Source: Salegentibacter tibetensis (GTDB taxonomy: Bacteria > Bacteroidota > Bacteroidia > Flavobacteriales > Flavobacteriaceae). From it: a DNA stretch of 59,336 nucleotides. Of this stretch, positions 8,499 to 18,727 are shown in pieces. The DNA is taken from positions 1 to 59,336 of the forward strand of contig NZ_JAIQZA010000026.1 of assembly GCF_020164485.1 (NCBI RefSeq), read 5' to 3'. The position numbers were made by a program, and so were the translations under genes. Numbering within the stretch: position 1 is the first letter of the stretch; the number at the start of each line of letters is the position of its first letter. The notes beneath the pieces were generated by a model that made no database searches, was not told the origin of the DNA, and saw only the letters and a list, made by a program, of their open reading frames with translations.

Positions 8499-10295
8499 AT
8501 GAAGCATATAAGAAACTTCTGTATAATCGCCCATATTGATCACGGTAAAAGTACCCTGGCAGACCGTCTTCTGGATTTCACAGGTTCTGTAACCGATCGT
8601 GAAAAGCAGGAACAATTGCTGGATAGTATGGATTTGGAACGTGAGCGCGGCATTACCATTAAGAGTCACGCTATACAGATGGATTATGAATACGAAGGTG
8701 AAAAATATGTTTTAAATCTTATTGATACTCCCGGTCACGTAGATTTCTCCTATGAAGTTTCACGCTCTATCGCCGCCTGTGAAGGTGCTTTGCTGATTGT
8801 AGATGCTGCTCAAAGTATACAGGCACAAACCATTTCTAACCTTTATCTTGCCCTGGAAAATGACCTTGAAATTATCCCGGTTCTCAATAAAGTAGATTTG
8901 CCAAGTGCCAATCCAGAAGTTGTAAGCGATGATATTGTAGACCTTCTTGGATGTGAACATTCTGACATTATTCCTGCCAGTGCAAAAACAGGTTTGGGAA
9001 TTGAAGAAATACTTTCTGCGATTATTAAAAGGGTTCCACCACCAAGTGGAAAAGTAGATGCTCCGTTAAGAGCTTTGGTTTTTGATTCAGTTTACAACCC
9101 GTTTCGTGGGGTGGAGACTTATTTTAGGGTAATTAACGGATCGATCAAAAAAGGCCAGAATATTAAATTTGTGGCTACAGATAAAAATTATTTTGCCGAT
9201 GAGGTTGGAACACTACGTTTAAAACAATTCCCCCGGCAGGAAATTAAAACCGGCGATGTAGGTTACCTCATCACCGGGATTAAAGACGCCCGCGAAGTAA
9301 AAGTGGGTGATACTATTACCGACGCTAAAAATCCAACCACAGAAGCCGTTGCCGGCTTCGAAGATGTAAAGCCTATGGTTTTCGCAGGAATTTATCCTGT
9401 AGATACAGAGGATTATGAAGAACTGCGAAGTTCTATGGAAAAGCTTCAGTTAAACGATGCTTCCCTGGTATTTTTACCTGAAAGTTCTGCAGCATTAGGC
9501 TTTGGATTTAGATGTGGTTTCCTTGGAATGCTTCACCTGGAAATTATTCAGGAGCGTTTGGAAAGGGAATTTGATATGACGGTAATTACAACCGTTCCCA
9601 ATGTATCTTATCATGCCTACACCAATAAAAATCCTGATGATCTTATTTTGGTTAATAACCCATCAGACTTACCGGAACCTTCATCTCTAAACCGGGTAGA
9701 GGAGCCTTATATTAAAGCTACCATAATCACCAAATCTGAATATGTAGGGAATGTAATGTCCCTTTGTATTGAGAAAAGAGGTGAAATCACTAATCAGGTT
9801 TATTTAACTCCTGAAAGGGTTGAGCTAAGTTTTGACATGCCTTTAGCTGAAATTGTATTCGATTTTTACGACCGGTTAAAAACCGTTTCCCGGGGTTATG
9901 CGTCTTTTGACTATTCGCCTATAGGATTGCGCCAATCTAAATTGGTAAAGGTTGATGTTTTATTGAATGGCAATGTAGTAGATGCCCTTTCTGCCCTACT
10001 CCACGTAGATAATGCCTACGATATTGGTAAGAAAATGTGTGAAAAGCTGAAAGAATTAATCCCAAGACAGCAATTTGATATTCCAATTCAGGCGGCAATC
10101 GGCGCAAAAATTATTGCCCGTGAAACCGTAAAAGCGCTTAGAAAAGACGTTACCGCCAAATGTTACGGTGGTGATATTTCACGTAAGAGAAAATTACTTG
10201 AAAAGCAGAAAAAAGGTAAAAAACGCATGCGCCAGGTAGGTAATGTGGAAATCCCACAGGAAGCCTTTATGGCGGTGTTAAAGTTGAATGATTAA
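8499..10295 (+). CDS. lepA: elongation factor 4 (LepA), ribosome back-translocase GTPase
   Basis: A 598-residue translational GTPase of normal length. G1 is AHIDHGKS at 12-19, followed by the switch block [20 protein letters not shown] (G3) and NKVD (G4). The LepA-only C-terminal domain is visible in [21 protein letters not shown]. It acts on stalled ribosomes. A good promoter lies about 50 bases upstream, and the gene appears monocistronic: downstream lie a pseudogene and a separate yebC promoter. Confidence 0.98.
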   Translation: MKHIRNFCIIAHIDHGKSTLADRLLDFTGSVTDREKQEQLLDSMDLERERGITIKSHAIQMDYEYEGEKYVLNLIDTPGHVDFSYEVSRSIAACEGALLIVDAAQSIQAQTISNLYLALENDLEIIPVLNKVDLPSANPEVVSDDIVDLLGCEHSDIIPASAKTGLGIEEILSAIIKRVPPPSGKVDAPLRALVFDSVYNPFRGVETYFRVINGSIKKGQNIKFVATDKNYFADEVGTLRLKQFPRQEIKTGDVGYLITGIKDAREVKVGDTITDAKNPTTEAVAGFEDVKPMVFAGIYPVDTEDYEELRSSMEKLQLNDASLVFLPESSAALGFGFRCGFLGMLHLEIIQERLEREFDMTVITTVPNVSYHAYTNKNPDDLILVNNPSDLPEPSSLNRVEEPYIKATIITKSEYVGNVMSLCIEKRGEITNQVYLTPERVELSFDMPLAEIVFDFYDRLKTVSRGYASFDYSPIGLRQSKLVKVDVLLNGNVVDALSALLHVDNAYDIGKKMCEKLKELIPRQQFDIPIQAAIGAKIIARETVKALRKDVTAKCYGGDISRKRKLLEKQKKGKKRMRQVGNVEIPQEAFMAVLKLND

Positions 10296-10403
10296 AAGTT
10301 TAAAGTTGTAGACTGTAGTTGAGAGTTTGTAGTTAGTTAGTTAATATTCATTAGCTGTTTAAAATCAATGGTTTATATTTAATGTAAACTAGCAAAACTC
10401 ATT

Positions 10404-10764
10404 ATGAAAATTCAATTTTGAAGATTTAGTAGTTCATCAAAAAACGCTTGACTTTATTGATTTTGTTTATTCTATAACAAATTAATTTCTTAAAGAAGAA
10501 GTCTACGGTTTAACTTCTCAATTTAGAAGGGCTGCGGTTTCTATTGCTTTAAATATTTCTGAGGATTCTGGCGGTACTGATAAGGAGTTTTTAAAACTTC
10601 TGAGAACTTCCTCGAATTCTCTAAAAGAATGCGTGGTATATACTACGATAGCCACGCGTCAAAATTATATTTCGGAGCAGATTAATCAAAAAAGTCGTAA
10701 AGATTTAGTAGAAATTTCTAAGATGATTTCTGGCCTTCGTAAATATCTTCGAAATAAAAAATAA
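10404..10764 (+). pseudogene. degraded four-helix-bundle protein (S23 / 23S rRNA intervening-sequence protein family)
   Basis: The reading frame ...LKEEVYGLTSQFRRAAVSIALNISE...DKEFLKLLR...ISKMISGLRKYLRNKK is the PF05635 four-helix-bundle family, with its typical EVYGLTSQ-RRAAVSI core. Two lesions are visible. An extra T in the run at 10416-10419 shifts the frame after MKIQF (the total of 361 bases is one more than a multiple of three). A TAA at 10483-10485 interrupts the usual 'ITN-K-F-KEE' segment, as if AAA had become TAA. It fills most of the 590-base gap between lepA and yebC and is flanked by low-complexity repeats of CTAC-CAACT type on both sides. Confidence 0.8.
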
Positions 10765-10815
10765 CTGTTTTTAGCTACCACTACCAACTATTTTTCTAAA
10801 TTAATAGCTATTTTT

Positions 10816-10823
10816 TATTTTTG
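10816..10823 (+). promoter_or_regulatory. Bacteroidota-type -7 box of yebC
   Basis: TATTTTTG fits TANNTTTG. The implied leader of about 55 bases contains the right-hand CTACC-CAACT repeat copies, so those repeats would be transcribed into the yebC 5' UTR. Confidence 0.45.
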
Positions 10824-10885
10824 TATTTAAGGTAAACAGGGTTAAAAACTACCCACTACCAACTCCAGACTAAAAACTAATAAGA

Positions 10886-11647
10886 ATGGCCGGACATAGT
10901 AAATGGGCAAATATAAAGCACCGTAAAGGTGTTCAGGATAAGAAACGAGCAAAACAGTTTACACGTGCAATCAAGGAGATAAGTGTAGCGGTAAAAGAAG
11001 GCGGCGGACCAGACCCTGAAGCCAACCCGGCGCTGCGTAATGCGATTTCTAATGCCAAAGGTGTAAATATGCCCAAAGACACCATAGAACGCGCCATAAA
11101 GAAAGCCAGTGGTGCAGATGCCGATAATTATGAGACCGTAACTTTTGAAGGCTACGGCCCAAACGGAATCGCTTTTTTTATTGAATGTACTACCGATAAT
11201 ACTAACCGTACCGTAGCTGCCGTTCGTTCTATATTCTCTAAAAATGGCGGAAATTTAGGAACCAATGGTTCTCTTGAATTTCTTTTCGCTAAAAAAGGTG
11301 TGTTTACTATTGAACGTCAAAATATCGAGATAAACCTTGAGGAATTTGAACTGGAACTTATAGAAGGTGGGGCTTCAAAAATTGAAAAAGAAGAAGATTT
11401 CATAACTATTTATACCGATTTTAATGATTTCGGGCTGATGTCTTCAAAATTGGAAGAATTGGAAATAGAAGTTAAATCGTCTGAAGTACAACGCATTCCT
11501 TTGAATACGGTGGAATTACCGGTTGAAGACGCGAAAAAAATTCTGAATCTCGCAGAAAAATTTGAAGATGACGATGATGTCCAGAATGTTTATCACAATA
11601 TGGAAATTACCGATGAGCTGGTAGAAGAAATGGAAAAAGAAGATTAG
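10886..11647 (+). CDS. yebC: YebC/PmpR family protein (TACO1-like translation/transcription factor)
   Basis: The start MAGHSKWANIKHRKGVQDKKRAKQFT is the signature N-terminus of the YebC family. Length (253) is a little above the usual 240-250 because of an acidic C-terminal tail (KFEDDDDVQNVYHNMEI...MEKED). Members were described as DNA-binding regulators; newer work on relatives shows they help ribosomes through proline stretches. The stop codon abuts the stop codon of the convergent antiporter gene with no base between them, so the two transcripts must overlap. Confidence 0.95.
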   Translation: MAGHSKWANIKHRKGVQDKKRAKQFTRAIKEISVAVKEGGGPDPEANPALRNAISNAKGVNMPKDTIERAIKKASGADADNYETVTFEGYGPNGIAFFIECTTDNTNRTVAAVRSIFSKNGGNLGTNGSLEFLFAKKGVFTIERQNIEINLEEFELELIEGGASKIEKEEDFITIYTDFNDFGLMSSKLEELEIEVKSSEVQRIPLNTVELPVEDAKKILNLAEKFEDDDDVQNVYHNMEITDELVEEMEKED

Positions 11648-13687
11648 TTATTTTTCTTGCGGATAAACAATGATCTTGGTATTATCTTTAAAATACGTAG
11701 CCATTTTTAGTGGAATTTGCTCCAGGATTCCCCGGTGAGCAATGCTTCCGGTTCGAGCTGAAATAAGCATAATAATATCCTCGACGCTTAAATTTTTAGA
11801 AATAATAAGGAAGTCTTCCCAATTACTAAATTCCTGAAATTCAAAGGGCGCTTTTAATCTAAGTTTTTCTACTAGTTGCTCTACGGCGTTTCGGGTTTCG
11901 GTATCACAATAAAGGAAAATAGGAATACTGAGCTCTTCCGAGAATTTTATAACTTTTTTTACCCATAATTCAAAACCGGCCATTTCAGCTGACCTTGGTG
12001 GGGCAGCTACAATTAAACGTTCGTGGGTAGCCCAGGGTGTATGGGTTTCACAAATAAAAACTGTATTACGCGTACCTCGAATTATCCCCGCCATTTTATC
12101 GCCAATAATATCATTTTCATCGGTAGAGCTGGTAGGCCAGCCCAAAACGGTAACATCGGCAATAATTTCACGGGATTTTCGGGCAATTCCGTTGGCCACA
12201 TCCTGGTCTATAGTTGCGGTTACATCTACATCGGTTTCTGAAGCAGAAGCCTGTTTTACGAAATCTTCCAACTTATTCTGTGCCTGCGCAATATTGATTT
12301 CGGCTTCTTCATCGTTGGGGACCACCGAAAGTATGGAAACAGGATTAGTAGAAGCCTTATCTTTAATTAGAATAGCGAATTCAAGCAGTTTATCGAAATT
12401 CACAATATTGGCCAGAGGCAATAAAATGCTTTCTTTCTTATAGTTTTCCGAATTCTTAATTGCTTCAGGATCTACTTCCTGGTTTTCCAGTGCAAGTCTT
12501 TCCGCAGCTTTTTCCGTAGCAAAAGTCGCTACTATTGAAGTTATGAGGATTAGAATAATGGTTCCGTTAAGGATATTTTTATCAATAATCCCGGCATTAA
12601 AACCCACAATAATAACTGCCAATGTAGCCGCGGCGTGACCACTACTCAATCCAAAAATAACCTTGCGTTGTGAAGCTGAATATTTAAAAGCTATTTGGGT
12701 AAAATAAGCGGCGGCCCATTTTCCAATCAACGCTACTGCCGATAAGGTTAAGGCTACCACAATGGCCATATATCCGCTTAAAATCACACTGATGTCTACC
12801 AACATACCCACACTTATTAAGAAGAAAGGGATAAACAGGGAATTACCCATAAATTCAATTCGGTTCATAAGCGCCGAAGAATGTGGAATTAATCGGTTTA
12901 AGGCCAATCCTGCCAGGAATGCCCCAATAATATCTTCAACGCCTGCTAATTCAGCTAAAAATGCGGCAAGGAATACCACCGTGAGTACAAAAATGTAATG
13001 TAAATGTTTTTCCTTTTCGAGACGTGTAAAAAACCATTTGGCAATTTTAGGCACCAGATAAAACATAATACCGCAAAAAATTGTGAGGGAAACTACCAGC
13101 CTAATCCAGAAATCCATCGTAAGTCCGCCTTCCTGGGCATTCCCCATAATTACGGCAAGAATTATTAATACTGCTGTATCGGTTAGGATGGTTCCTCCAA
13201 CGGTAATGGCAATAGCTTCATTCTTAGAAACCCCCATTTTACTTACTATGGGATAGGCAATTAGCGTGTGCGTAGCAAACATACTGGCCGTTAAAAAACT
13301 GGCGTTAAAATCGTAACCCAGTAAATAATAACATACCGGATAACCTATAATCAGAGGAATAGCAAAAGTAAAAAGCCCGAAGAGAAAGCTTTTATTCCGG
13401 TTTACTTTAAACTGGTTCATATCCAACTCCAAACCGGCTATAAACATGATGTAAAGCAAACCAATTTTAGAAAACAGATCTATGGCGGTATTTTGTTCTA
13501 AAAGCCCGGTACCATAAGGCCCAATGATAATACCCGAAATAATAAGTACAATAATGCCGGGAATCTTTATTCTTCGCAACAAAACAGGTGAAACGAGAAT
13601 TATAAGAAGTATAAGTGAAAAAACAAGTACCGGGTTGCTTAAAGGAAGTTCAAATTCGTGTTGCAGAATTTCATAAAATTCGTTCAT
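11648..13687 (-). CDS. CPA2-type cation/proton antiporter with C-terminal UspA-like domains
   Basis: A 679-residue membrane protein. The N-terminal ~400 residues hold about 12 helices of a Na+/H+ exchanger domain (GPYGTGLLEQNTAIDLFSKIGLLYIMFIAGLELD at about 57-90; GVEDIIGAFLAGLALNR, the family's conserved motif). The remaining ~270 residues are soluble, with alternating strands and helices as in universal stress protein domains (ILLPLANIVNFDKLLEFAILIKD; ADVTVLGWPT; RLIVAAPPRS). It exchanges Na+ or K+ for protons across the inner membrane. It is monocistronic, convergent with yebC, and next to two unrelated antiporters. Confidence 0.85.
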   Translation of the reverse strand: MNEFYEILQHEFELPLSNPVLVFSLILLIILVSPVLLRRIKIPGIIVLIISGIIIGPYGTGLLEQNTAIDLFSKIGLLYIMFIAGLELDMNQFKVNRNKSFLFGLFTFAIPLIIGYPVCYYLLGYDFNASFLTASMFATHTLIAYPIVSKMGVSKNEAIAITVGGTILTDTAVLIILAVIMGNAQEGGLTMDFWIRLVVSLTIFCGIMFYLVPKIAKWFFTRLEKEKHLHYIFVLTVVFLAAFLAELAGVEDIIGAFLAGLALNRLIPHSSALMNRIEFMGNSLFIPFFLISVGMLVDISVILSGYMAIVVALTLSAVALIGKWAAAYFTQIAFKYSASQRKVIFGLSSGHAAATLAVIIVGFNAGIIDKNILNGTIILILITSIVATFATEKAAERLALENQEVDPEAIKNSENYKKESILLPLANIVNFDKLLEFAILIKDKASTNPVSILSVVPNDEEAEINIAQAQNKLEDFVKQASASETDVDVTATIDQDVANGIARKSREIIADVTVLGWPTSSTDENDIIGDKMAGIIRGTRNTVFICETHTPWATHERLIVAAPPRSAEMAGFELWVKKVIKFSEELSIPIFLYCDTETRNAVEQLVEKLRLKAPFEFQEFSNWEDFLIISKNLSVEDIIMLISARTGSIAHRGILEQIPLKMATYFKDNTKIIVYPQEK

Positions 13688-13839
13688 ATCGCGTACCGGT
13701 TTGTGGTTTAAAAGCCCTAAAGATACAGGAAAATTGAATAATTTTATTTCTTTCCAAGAAATATAATATAGTGCTATAAACTAATATTTCAACACAAGCA
13801 TTGGTGCATTTTTAGTCCTAGAGGTTCGGATTTAATTTT

Positions 13840-15720
13840 TTAAGAATTTCCTTCTTTCTCCTCTTCAACAACCTCTGTGTAGTCTTCTTCAACTTTTTCT
13901 TCCCGTTGTATTTTCTTTCCTAAATAAACAAGCTGAAACCCTTCTTCAATCTCAACATCTGAACTATGTGAAGGTATTATGGTTAGCCCCCCTTTTTTAT
14001 TCTTTACAAACAATGGAATAATGTCTGGATCGGTTTTAGAAATTTCAATTAAACCTTCATAATGCTCTTTGCTGTTCAGCGCGAGTTCGTGGATTTTTGG
14101 ATAGCTCCTGGAAACCTCTGTGAGTTTTATATAATCATCGGTATGGGAAAATAAGCCTTCGGTAGGATTTTTTTCGGGATTGTTCATTTCATCGGCAGTG
14201 ATGACCCTAAAAGAACCGTTTTCCCCAAATTGCTTTTTAAATTTCGAAATAGCTGTTTTATTGATATCGCTGTTCCCGGTCATGGCCATTAAATAGCCAA
14301 TATCGTTCAGTTCTATATTATTCATGAGATCATCTGAATAAACACTCCCTTCAATAGCATCAATCCCTAAGTCTCGTGCTTTTTTTACATTATCAGAATT
14401 ATTATCCAGCAATACAACATGGCGTTCATTATCGTGCAGGTATTTCCCTATTAATCTTGCAATAGATGAAGCACCAATTATCAAAATTCCTTGTGAATCT
14501 TTTATAAAAACCCCTACTAAACGTGCAAAAAGCCTTGCTGTTGCTGCGTTTAATAAAACCGAACAAAGCACGATCATAAATACTAATGGGGTAATATATT
14601 CGGCGCCAGCAATACCTTCCCGTGCCAAACGAAGACCGAATAATGAGGCAATACCTGCGGCAACAATACCCCGGGGCCCAACCCAGCTTATAAAAGCTAT
14701 TTCATTGAGTTTTAGACCTGATCCCAGTGAACTTAAAATCACCCCAATTGGCCTTACCACTAAAGCCACTACTCCAAAAAGAATAAGCGAATTCCAGTTA
14801 AAAACCAGCAATAGTTCTTCAACTTCAATATTTGCGGCGAGAAGAATAAAAAGTATCGAAATTAATAATACACTTAGCGATTCCTTGAAGTATAAAAGTT
14901 CTTTAATATTGGGTAATTTTTGATTCCCCATTACCATTCCCATAATCACCACGGCCAAAAGCCCGCTTTCGTGGGCAAAAGTATCGGCCAGAACGAAAAC
15001 ACCAAGTACCGTTGCGAGAATAAAGACATTGAGTAAATAGTGCGGAATGATCTGTCTTTTAATCAAAAATGCCAGTAAATGGGCGAAAGTAAAACCAAAG
15101 GTAAATCCGAATAACAGGATCTTTCCAAATTCAATTAGCGCAGTTTGCGTAAAATCCTGCCCGCCTTCTACCCTAATAAATTCAAACATCAATACTGAAA
15201 TAAGAGCGCCAATGGGATCTATAAGAATTCCCTCCCATTTTAAAATAGAAGAGACGTGAGTTTTTAAGGGAATATTTCGCAGAATGGGTGAAATAACCGT
15301 AGGTCCTGTTACAATTATCAATGCTGAAAATAAAAATGAAATCTGCCAGGAAAGGTCAAATATAAAATGTGCAGCTAAACCCGCACCCAGAAAAGTTACT
15401 ACCGTCCCTACGCTGATAAGTTTCAGGATAACCGGGCCAATATTGCCTACCTCACTTCTTCTAAGGGTTAATCCACCTTCAAAAAGAATAACCGAAATAG
15501 CGAGGGAAACAAAATAAAACAGGCTTTCACCGGGGAATAAACCTTCAGAGCCATTCCAAATAGGTTCTACCCATTTGGTACCGTCTTCACTAATTAAGGT
15601 TGAGATTGGTCCAACCAAAAGGCCAATCAAAATAAGTGGCAAAATTGCGGGGGTTTTAATCTTCCAGGCCAACCACTGGGCCAGGATCCCTAATATTACC
15701 AAACTTGCAAGTTCTAACAT
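13840..15720 (-). CDS. CPA1/NhaP-type cation/proton antiporter with RCK (TrkA-N) domain
   Basis: A 626-residue protein: about 12-13 membrane helices (residues 1-395), with FEGGLTLRRSEVG and FISWVGPRGIVAAGIASLFG typical of NhaP-type exchangers, then a Rossmann RCK domain (GILIIGASSIARLIGKYL, then VVLLDNNSDNV) and a TrkA-C-like end. The acidic tail (EEKVEEDYTEVVEEEKEGNS) is unusual but short. RCK domains gate transport by nucleotide or ion binding. It is transcribed divergently from the next antiporter with a 188-base spacer. Confidence 0.87.
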   Translation of the reverse strand: MLELASLVILGILAQWLAWKIKTPAILPLILIGLLVGPISTLISEDGTKWVEPIWNGSEGLFPGESLFYFVSLAISVILFEGGLTLRRSEVGNIGPVILKLISVGTVVTFLGAGLAAHFIFDLSWQISFLFSALIIVTGPTVISPILRNIPLKTHVSSILKWEGILIDPIGALISVLMFEFIRVEGGQDFTQTALIEFGKILLFGFTFGFTFAHLLAFLIKRQIIPHYLLNVFILATVLGVFVLADTFAHESGLLAVVIMGMVMGNQKLPNIKELLYFKESLSVLLISILFILLAANIEVEELLLVFNWNSLILFGVVALVVRPIGVILSSLGSGLKLNEIAFISWVGPRGIVAAGIASLFGLRLAREGIAGAEYITPLVFMIVLCSVLLNAATARLFARLVGVFIKDSQGILIIGASSIARLIGKYLHDNERHVVLLDNNSDNVKKARDLGIDAIEGSVYSDDLMNNIELNDIGYLMAMTGNSDINKTAISKFKKQFGENGSFRVITADEMNNPEKNPTEGLFSHTDDYIKLTEVSRSYPKIHELALNSKEHYEGLIEISKTDPDIIPLFVKNKKGGLTIIPSHSSDVEIEEGFQLVYLGKKIQREEKVEEDYTEVVEEEKEGNS

Positions 15721-15908
15721 GCGTAAACGTTTTAAAGTAAATAGCTATCTACAAAAATAGGCCGATTTAATCGCAACGATATAATGAATTCAGGCTTTTT
15801 AAGCCATATTACTTAATAAGTAAGTTTTATAGCCATTTAACATAAATAATTATCTAAAAGTTGCAAAAATATTGATATTTTGTAACTCTAACTACCAAAT
15901 TATTCTTT

Positions 15909-17693
15909 ATGGAAGAATTAAATATCCTCAATCTCTTGATTATTTTATTCAGTGCCTGGTTAGGAGGATCAGCGGCTAAAAAACTGGGATATCCTGCAAT
16001 ACTGGGAGAACTCATTATAGGAATTATAATTGGTCCTGCCCTTCTTGGTCTTCTTGAACCTTCTGAAATGATTAACGTTCTGGCAGAAGTGGGTATTATT
16101 CTTCTTATGGTTTATATAGGGATGGAAATTAACTTCCGCGATCTCGGAAAAGCTTCCTGGCCGGGACTTTTGGCCGCTATTGGTGGTTTTATTGTTCCTT
16201 TTGCCCTAGGCTACTATACTATTATTTATTTTGGCGGTACTCAAATGGCCGCCATTTTTGTGGCGATTGCAGTTGCTGTCACCTCTCTGGCTACCAAAAG
16301 CAGGATTCTGGTAGATCTGAAACTCCTCAACACCCGAATAGCCTACGTCCTAATGGCAGGTGCGCTTATTTCTGATACCCTTGCATTGGTTATTTTTGCA
16401 GGGATAGTAAGTTATGTAGATGCCGGTAGCATAAATACCCTTGGTTTGGTATGGGTAGCAGGAAAAGCTGTTTTATTCTTTGTCTTTACCGCCCTTGCAG
16501 GGCTTTATCTTATGCCATTACTGGGAAGGTTTTTAATGAAATCTAATATTCACAGCCGGACACTTCATTTTACCCTAATTCTAATTATAGTGCTGGGCTT
16601 TTCAGAATTGGCTGAAGTAGCCGGTTTGCATAGTATTTTAGGAGCTTTTATGGCAGGATTGTTTATTCGTGACGGAGTTTTTAACCGGCAAATTTCAAAA
16701 GATATCAATCATATTTTCCATGATGTCTCCATAGGATTTTTAGCACCAATATTCTTTGTTTCTGCAGGCTTTAATGTAACCCTGGAGATTTTTCAAACCG
16801 ACCTTATGATGTTAATCGTAGTTACATTGGTTGCGATGATTGGTAAAATTTTTGGTACCGCTTTGTTCTATTTACCCAGCGGTTATGGATGGCGAGAAGG
16901 TATTGCTGTGGGAACCGGTATGAACGGCCGTGGTGCGGTTGAAATTATTATTGCGGGGATTGGCTTACAAATGGGTATTATTACCAGTGAGATTTTCTCT
17001 ATCCTGGTTTTTATGGCCATTTTTACAACGCTAACAGTTCCGCTTTTTTTAACCTGGACCACCACCTGGCTACGAAACAGAAACGAACTTGTACTCCAGG
17101 AATCCAAAAGTGGATATATTATTTTAGGTGCAAATCCCCTTGGTTTGTATATGGCTAAAAAGCTTCAGGATAAGGACGAGGTGGTGATTATAGATTCCAA
17201 CCGGGAAATGGTTGCTGAAGCAAAAAAGCAAGGCTTCAACAGTATGTATGGTAATATTCTAAAGGAAGAAACCATGGAGGATGCGAAAGCCACGGAGATA
17301 GGCACATTTATAGGAGTTACCGGTAATAGTGAAATAAACTTTCTGGCTGCACAAATAGCCGACGATACATTTTATATCCCCAACAAAATAGTACTGGTAT
17401 CCCCAAGTGAAACCGGTGCTGATGTAGATATGCTTGATAAAATTAATGCTACTTCCCTTTTTGCCAATAAAACAGAATTAGAACCCTGGGCAATAAAAAT
17501 AAATGACGGTGATTTTGAAGAAAAAACGCAAACTATTAAAGAAGAAATTTCAACCAGAGAATGGGTGAAAAAACATAAAGGCGAAAAAAATTCAATTTTA
17601 CCATTTTTTATAATTAATACCGAAGGAATTAAAAGGCCTTTCCGTTACAACGATAGCATTGCCGAAGGCGAAAAAGTAATTTACCTGGTATAA
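15909..17693 (+). CDS. CPA2 cation/proton antiporter with TrkA-N domain (KefB-like)
   Basis: A 594-residue protein. The membrane part begins at NLLIILFSAWLGGSAAKKLGYPAILGE and includes GLHSILGAFMAGLFIRDGVF and GMNGRGAVEIIIAGIGLQMG, typical CPA2 blocks. A Rossmann TrkA-N domain (GYIILGANPLGLYMAKKL, then VVIIDSNREMVAEA) starts near residue 400. It probably exports K+ or Na+ against protons. It is followed by a strong intrinsic terminator. Cation specificity cannot be read from sequence. Confidence 0.87.
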   Translation: MEELNILNLLIILFSAWLGGSAAKKLGYPAILGELIIGIIIGPALLGLLEPSEMINVLAEVGIILLMVYIGMEINFRDLGKASWPGLLAAIGGFIVPFALGYYTIIYFGGTQMAAIFVAIAVAVTSLATKSRILVDLKLLNTRIAYVLMAGALISDTLALVIFAGIVSYVDAGSINTLGLVWVAGKAVLFFVFTALAGLYLMPLLGRFLMKSNIHSRTLHFTLILIIVLGFSELAEVAGLHSILGAFMAGLFIRDGVFNRQISKDINHIFHDVSIGFLAPIFFVSAGFNVTLEIFQTDLMMLIVVTLVAMIGKIFGTALFYLPSGYGWREGIAVGTGMNGRGAVEIIIAGIGLQMGIITSEIFSILVFMAIFTTLTVPLFLTWTTTWLRNRNELVLQESKSGYIILGANPLGLYMAKKLQDKDEVVIIDSNREMVAEAKKQGFNSMYGNILKEETMEDAKATEIGTFIGVTGNSEINFLAAQIADDTFYIPNKIVLVSPSETGADVDMLDKINATSLFANKTELEPWAIKINDGDFEEKTQTIKEEISTREWVKKHKGEKNSILPFFIINTEGIKRPFRYNDSIAEGEKVIYLV

Positions 17694-17728
17694 GCCCATA
17701 TTTCTATATCTGAAGTTTATAATTTATA

Positions 17729-17769
17729 AAACATGCCTGCTAACAGAATTTTAGCAGTGCATGTTTTTT
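17729..17769 (+). terminator. intrinsic terminator of the KefB-like gene
   Basis: Arms 17729-17744 (AAACATGC CTGCTAA) and 17749-17765 pair almost completely around a short loop, followed by a T-run. Confidence 0.8.
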
Positions 17770-17804
17770 GCTTTTAGTAATTTGCAGAATAAAATTCAAA
17801 TTTT

Positions 17805-18668
17805 ATGAAATTATATCCAATAGAGTCAGGTAATTTTAAACTGGATGGTGGCGCTATGTTTGGCGTTGTTCCAAAAAGTCTCTGGAGCAGGACCAACCCT
17901 GCCGATTCCAATAATATGATAGATATGGCCGCTCGCTGCTTGCTTATAGAAGATGGCGATAAACTAAGCCTTATAGATACAGGAATGGGCGATAAACAAA
18001 GCGAAAAATTCTTTGGATTTTACTACCCCTGGGGCGAACATTCTATAGATAAATCGCTTGAAGAACATGGTTTTCACCGTGATGAGATTACCGATATTTT
18101 CCTAACCCACCTTCATTTTGACCATTGTGGAGGAGCGATTAAATGGAATAAAGATAAAACCGGGTACGAACCCGCTTTTAAAAATGCAAAATTCTGGAGC
18201 AATAAAGATCACTGGAAATGGGCTACAGAACCTAATGCTCGTGAAAAAGCTTCCTTTTTAAAAGAAAATATCCTGCCTATGGAAGAAAGCGGGCAACTTC
18301 ATTTTTTAGATCGTAAAGAGAACCAAAACTTTATTCAATCTCAGGAATTTGATTTTGGCGTGTTGTTTGTAGATGGACATACTGATAAGCAAATGATACC
18401 CCATATTCAGTATAAAGATAAAACCCTGGTTTTTATGGCAGATTTACTTCCAACTGCCGGCCATATTCCGTTACCTTATGTAATGGGCTTTGATACCCGG
18501 CCGCTGCTTACTTTAACCGAAAAAGAAAAGTTTCTTAAACAGGCTGCAGATAAAGGTTATTATTTGTTCCTGGAGCACGATGCTCACAACGAAATTATAA
18601 CTTTAAAAAACACCGAAAAAGGAGTAAGGTTAGACAAAACCTTTACTTTTAATGAACTTTTTAATTAA
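17805..18668 (+). CDS. MBL-fold metallo-hydrolase (lactonase-like)
   Basis: A 287-residue cytoplasmic enzyme with the metallo-beta-lactamase motif HLHFDHCGG (H102, H104, D106, H107) and later ligands in DGHTDKQM and the C-terminal LEHDAHNE. Its layout, with an N-terminal strand pair and a long insert after the metal motif, resembles the YtnP/AiiA-type lactonases, so a lactone or other ester is a possible substrate. The exact reaction is unknown. No signal peptide. It stands alone between a terminator and the S8 protease gene, 59 bases away. Confidence 0.85.
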   Translation: MKLYPIESGNFKLDGGAMFGVVPKSLWSRTNPADSNNMIDMAARCLLIEDGDKLSLIDTGMGDKQSEKFFGFYYPWGEHSIDKSLEEHGFHRDEITDIFLTHLHFDHCGGAIKWNKDKTGYEPAFKNAKFWSNKDHWKWATEPNAREKASFLKENILPMEESGQLHFLDRKENQNFIQSQEFDFGVLFVDGHTDKQMIPHIQYKDKTLVFMADLLPTAGHIPLPYVMGFDTRPLLTLTEKEKFLKQAADKGYYLFLEHDAHNEIITLKNTEKGVRLDKTFTFNELFN

Positions 18669-18727
18669 AATTCAATTCGCTTAAAACACAAAAAAGCCAT
18701 TAAGGCAAATTAAATTCAATAGAATAA

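Noticed and set aside
8463-8669. Minus-strand frame overlapping the lepA start
   Set aside because: It is a shadow of the conserved lepA coding sequence and has no family resemblance.
11648-17693. Antiporter genes as parts of an Mrp-type complex
   Set aside because: All three are complete single-subunit CPA transporters; no Mrp subunits are present.
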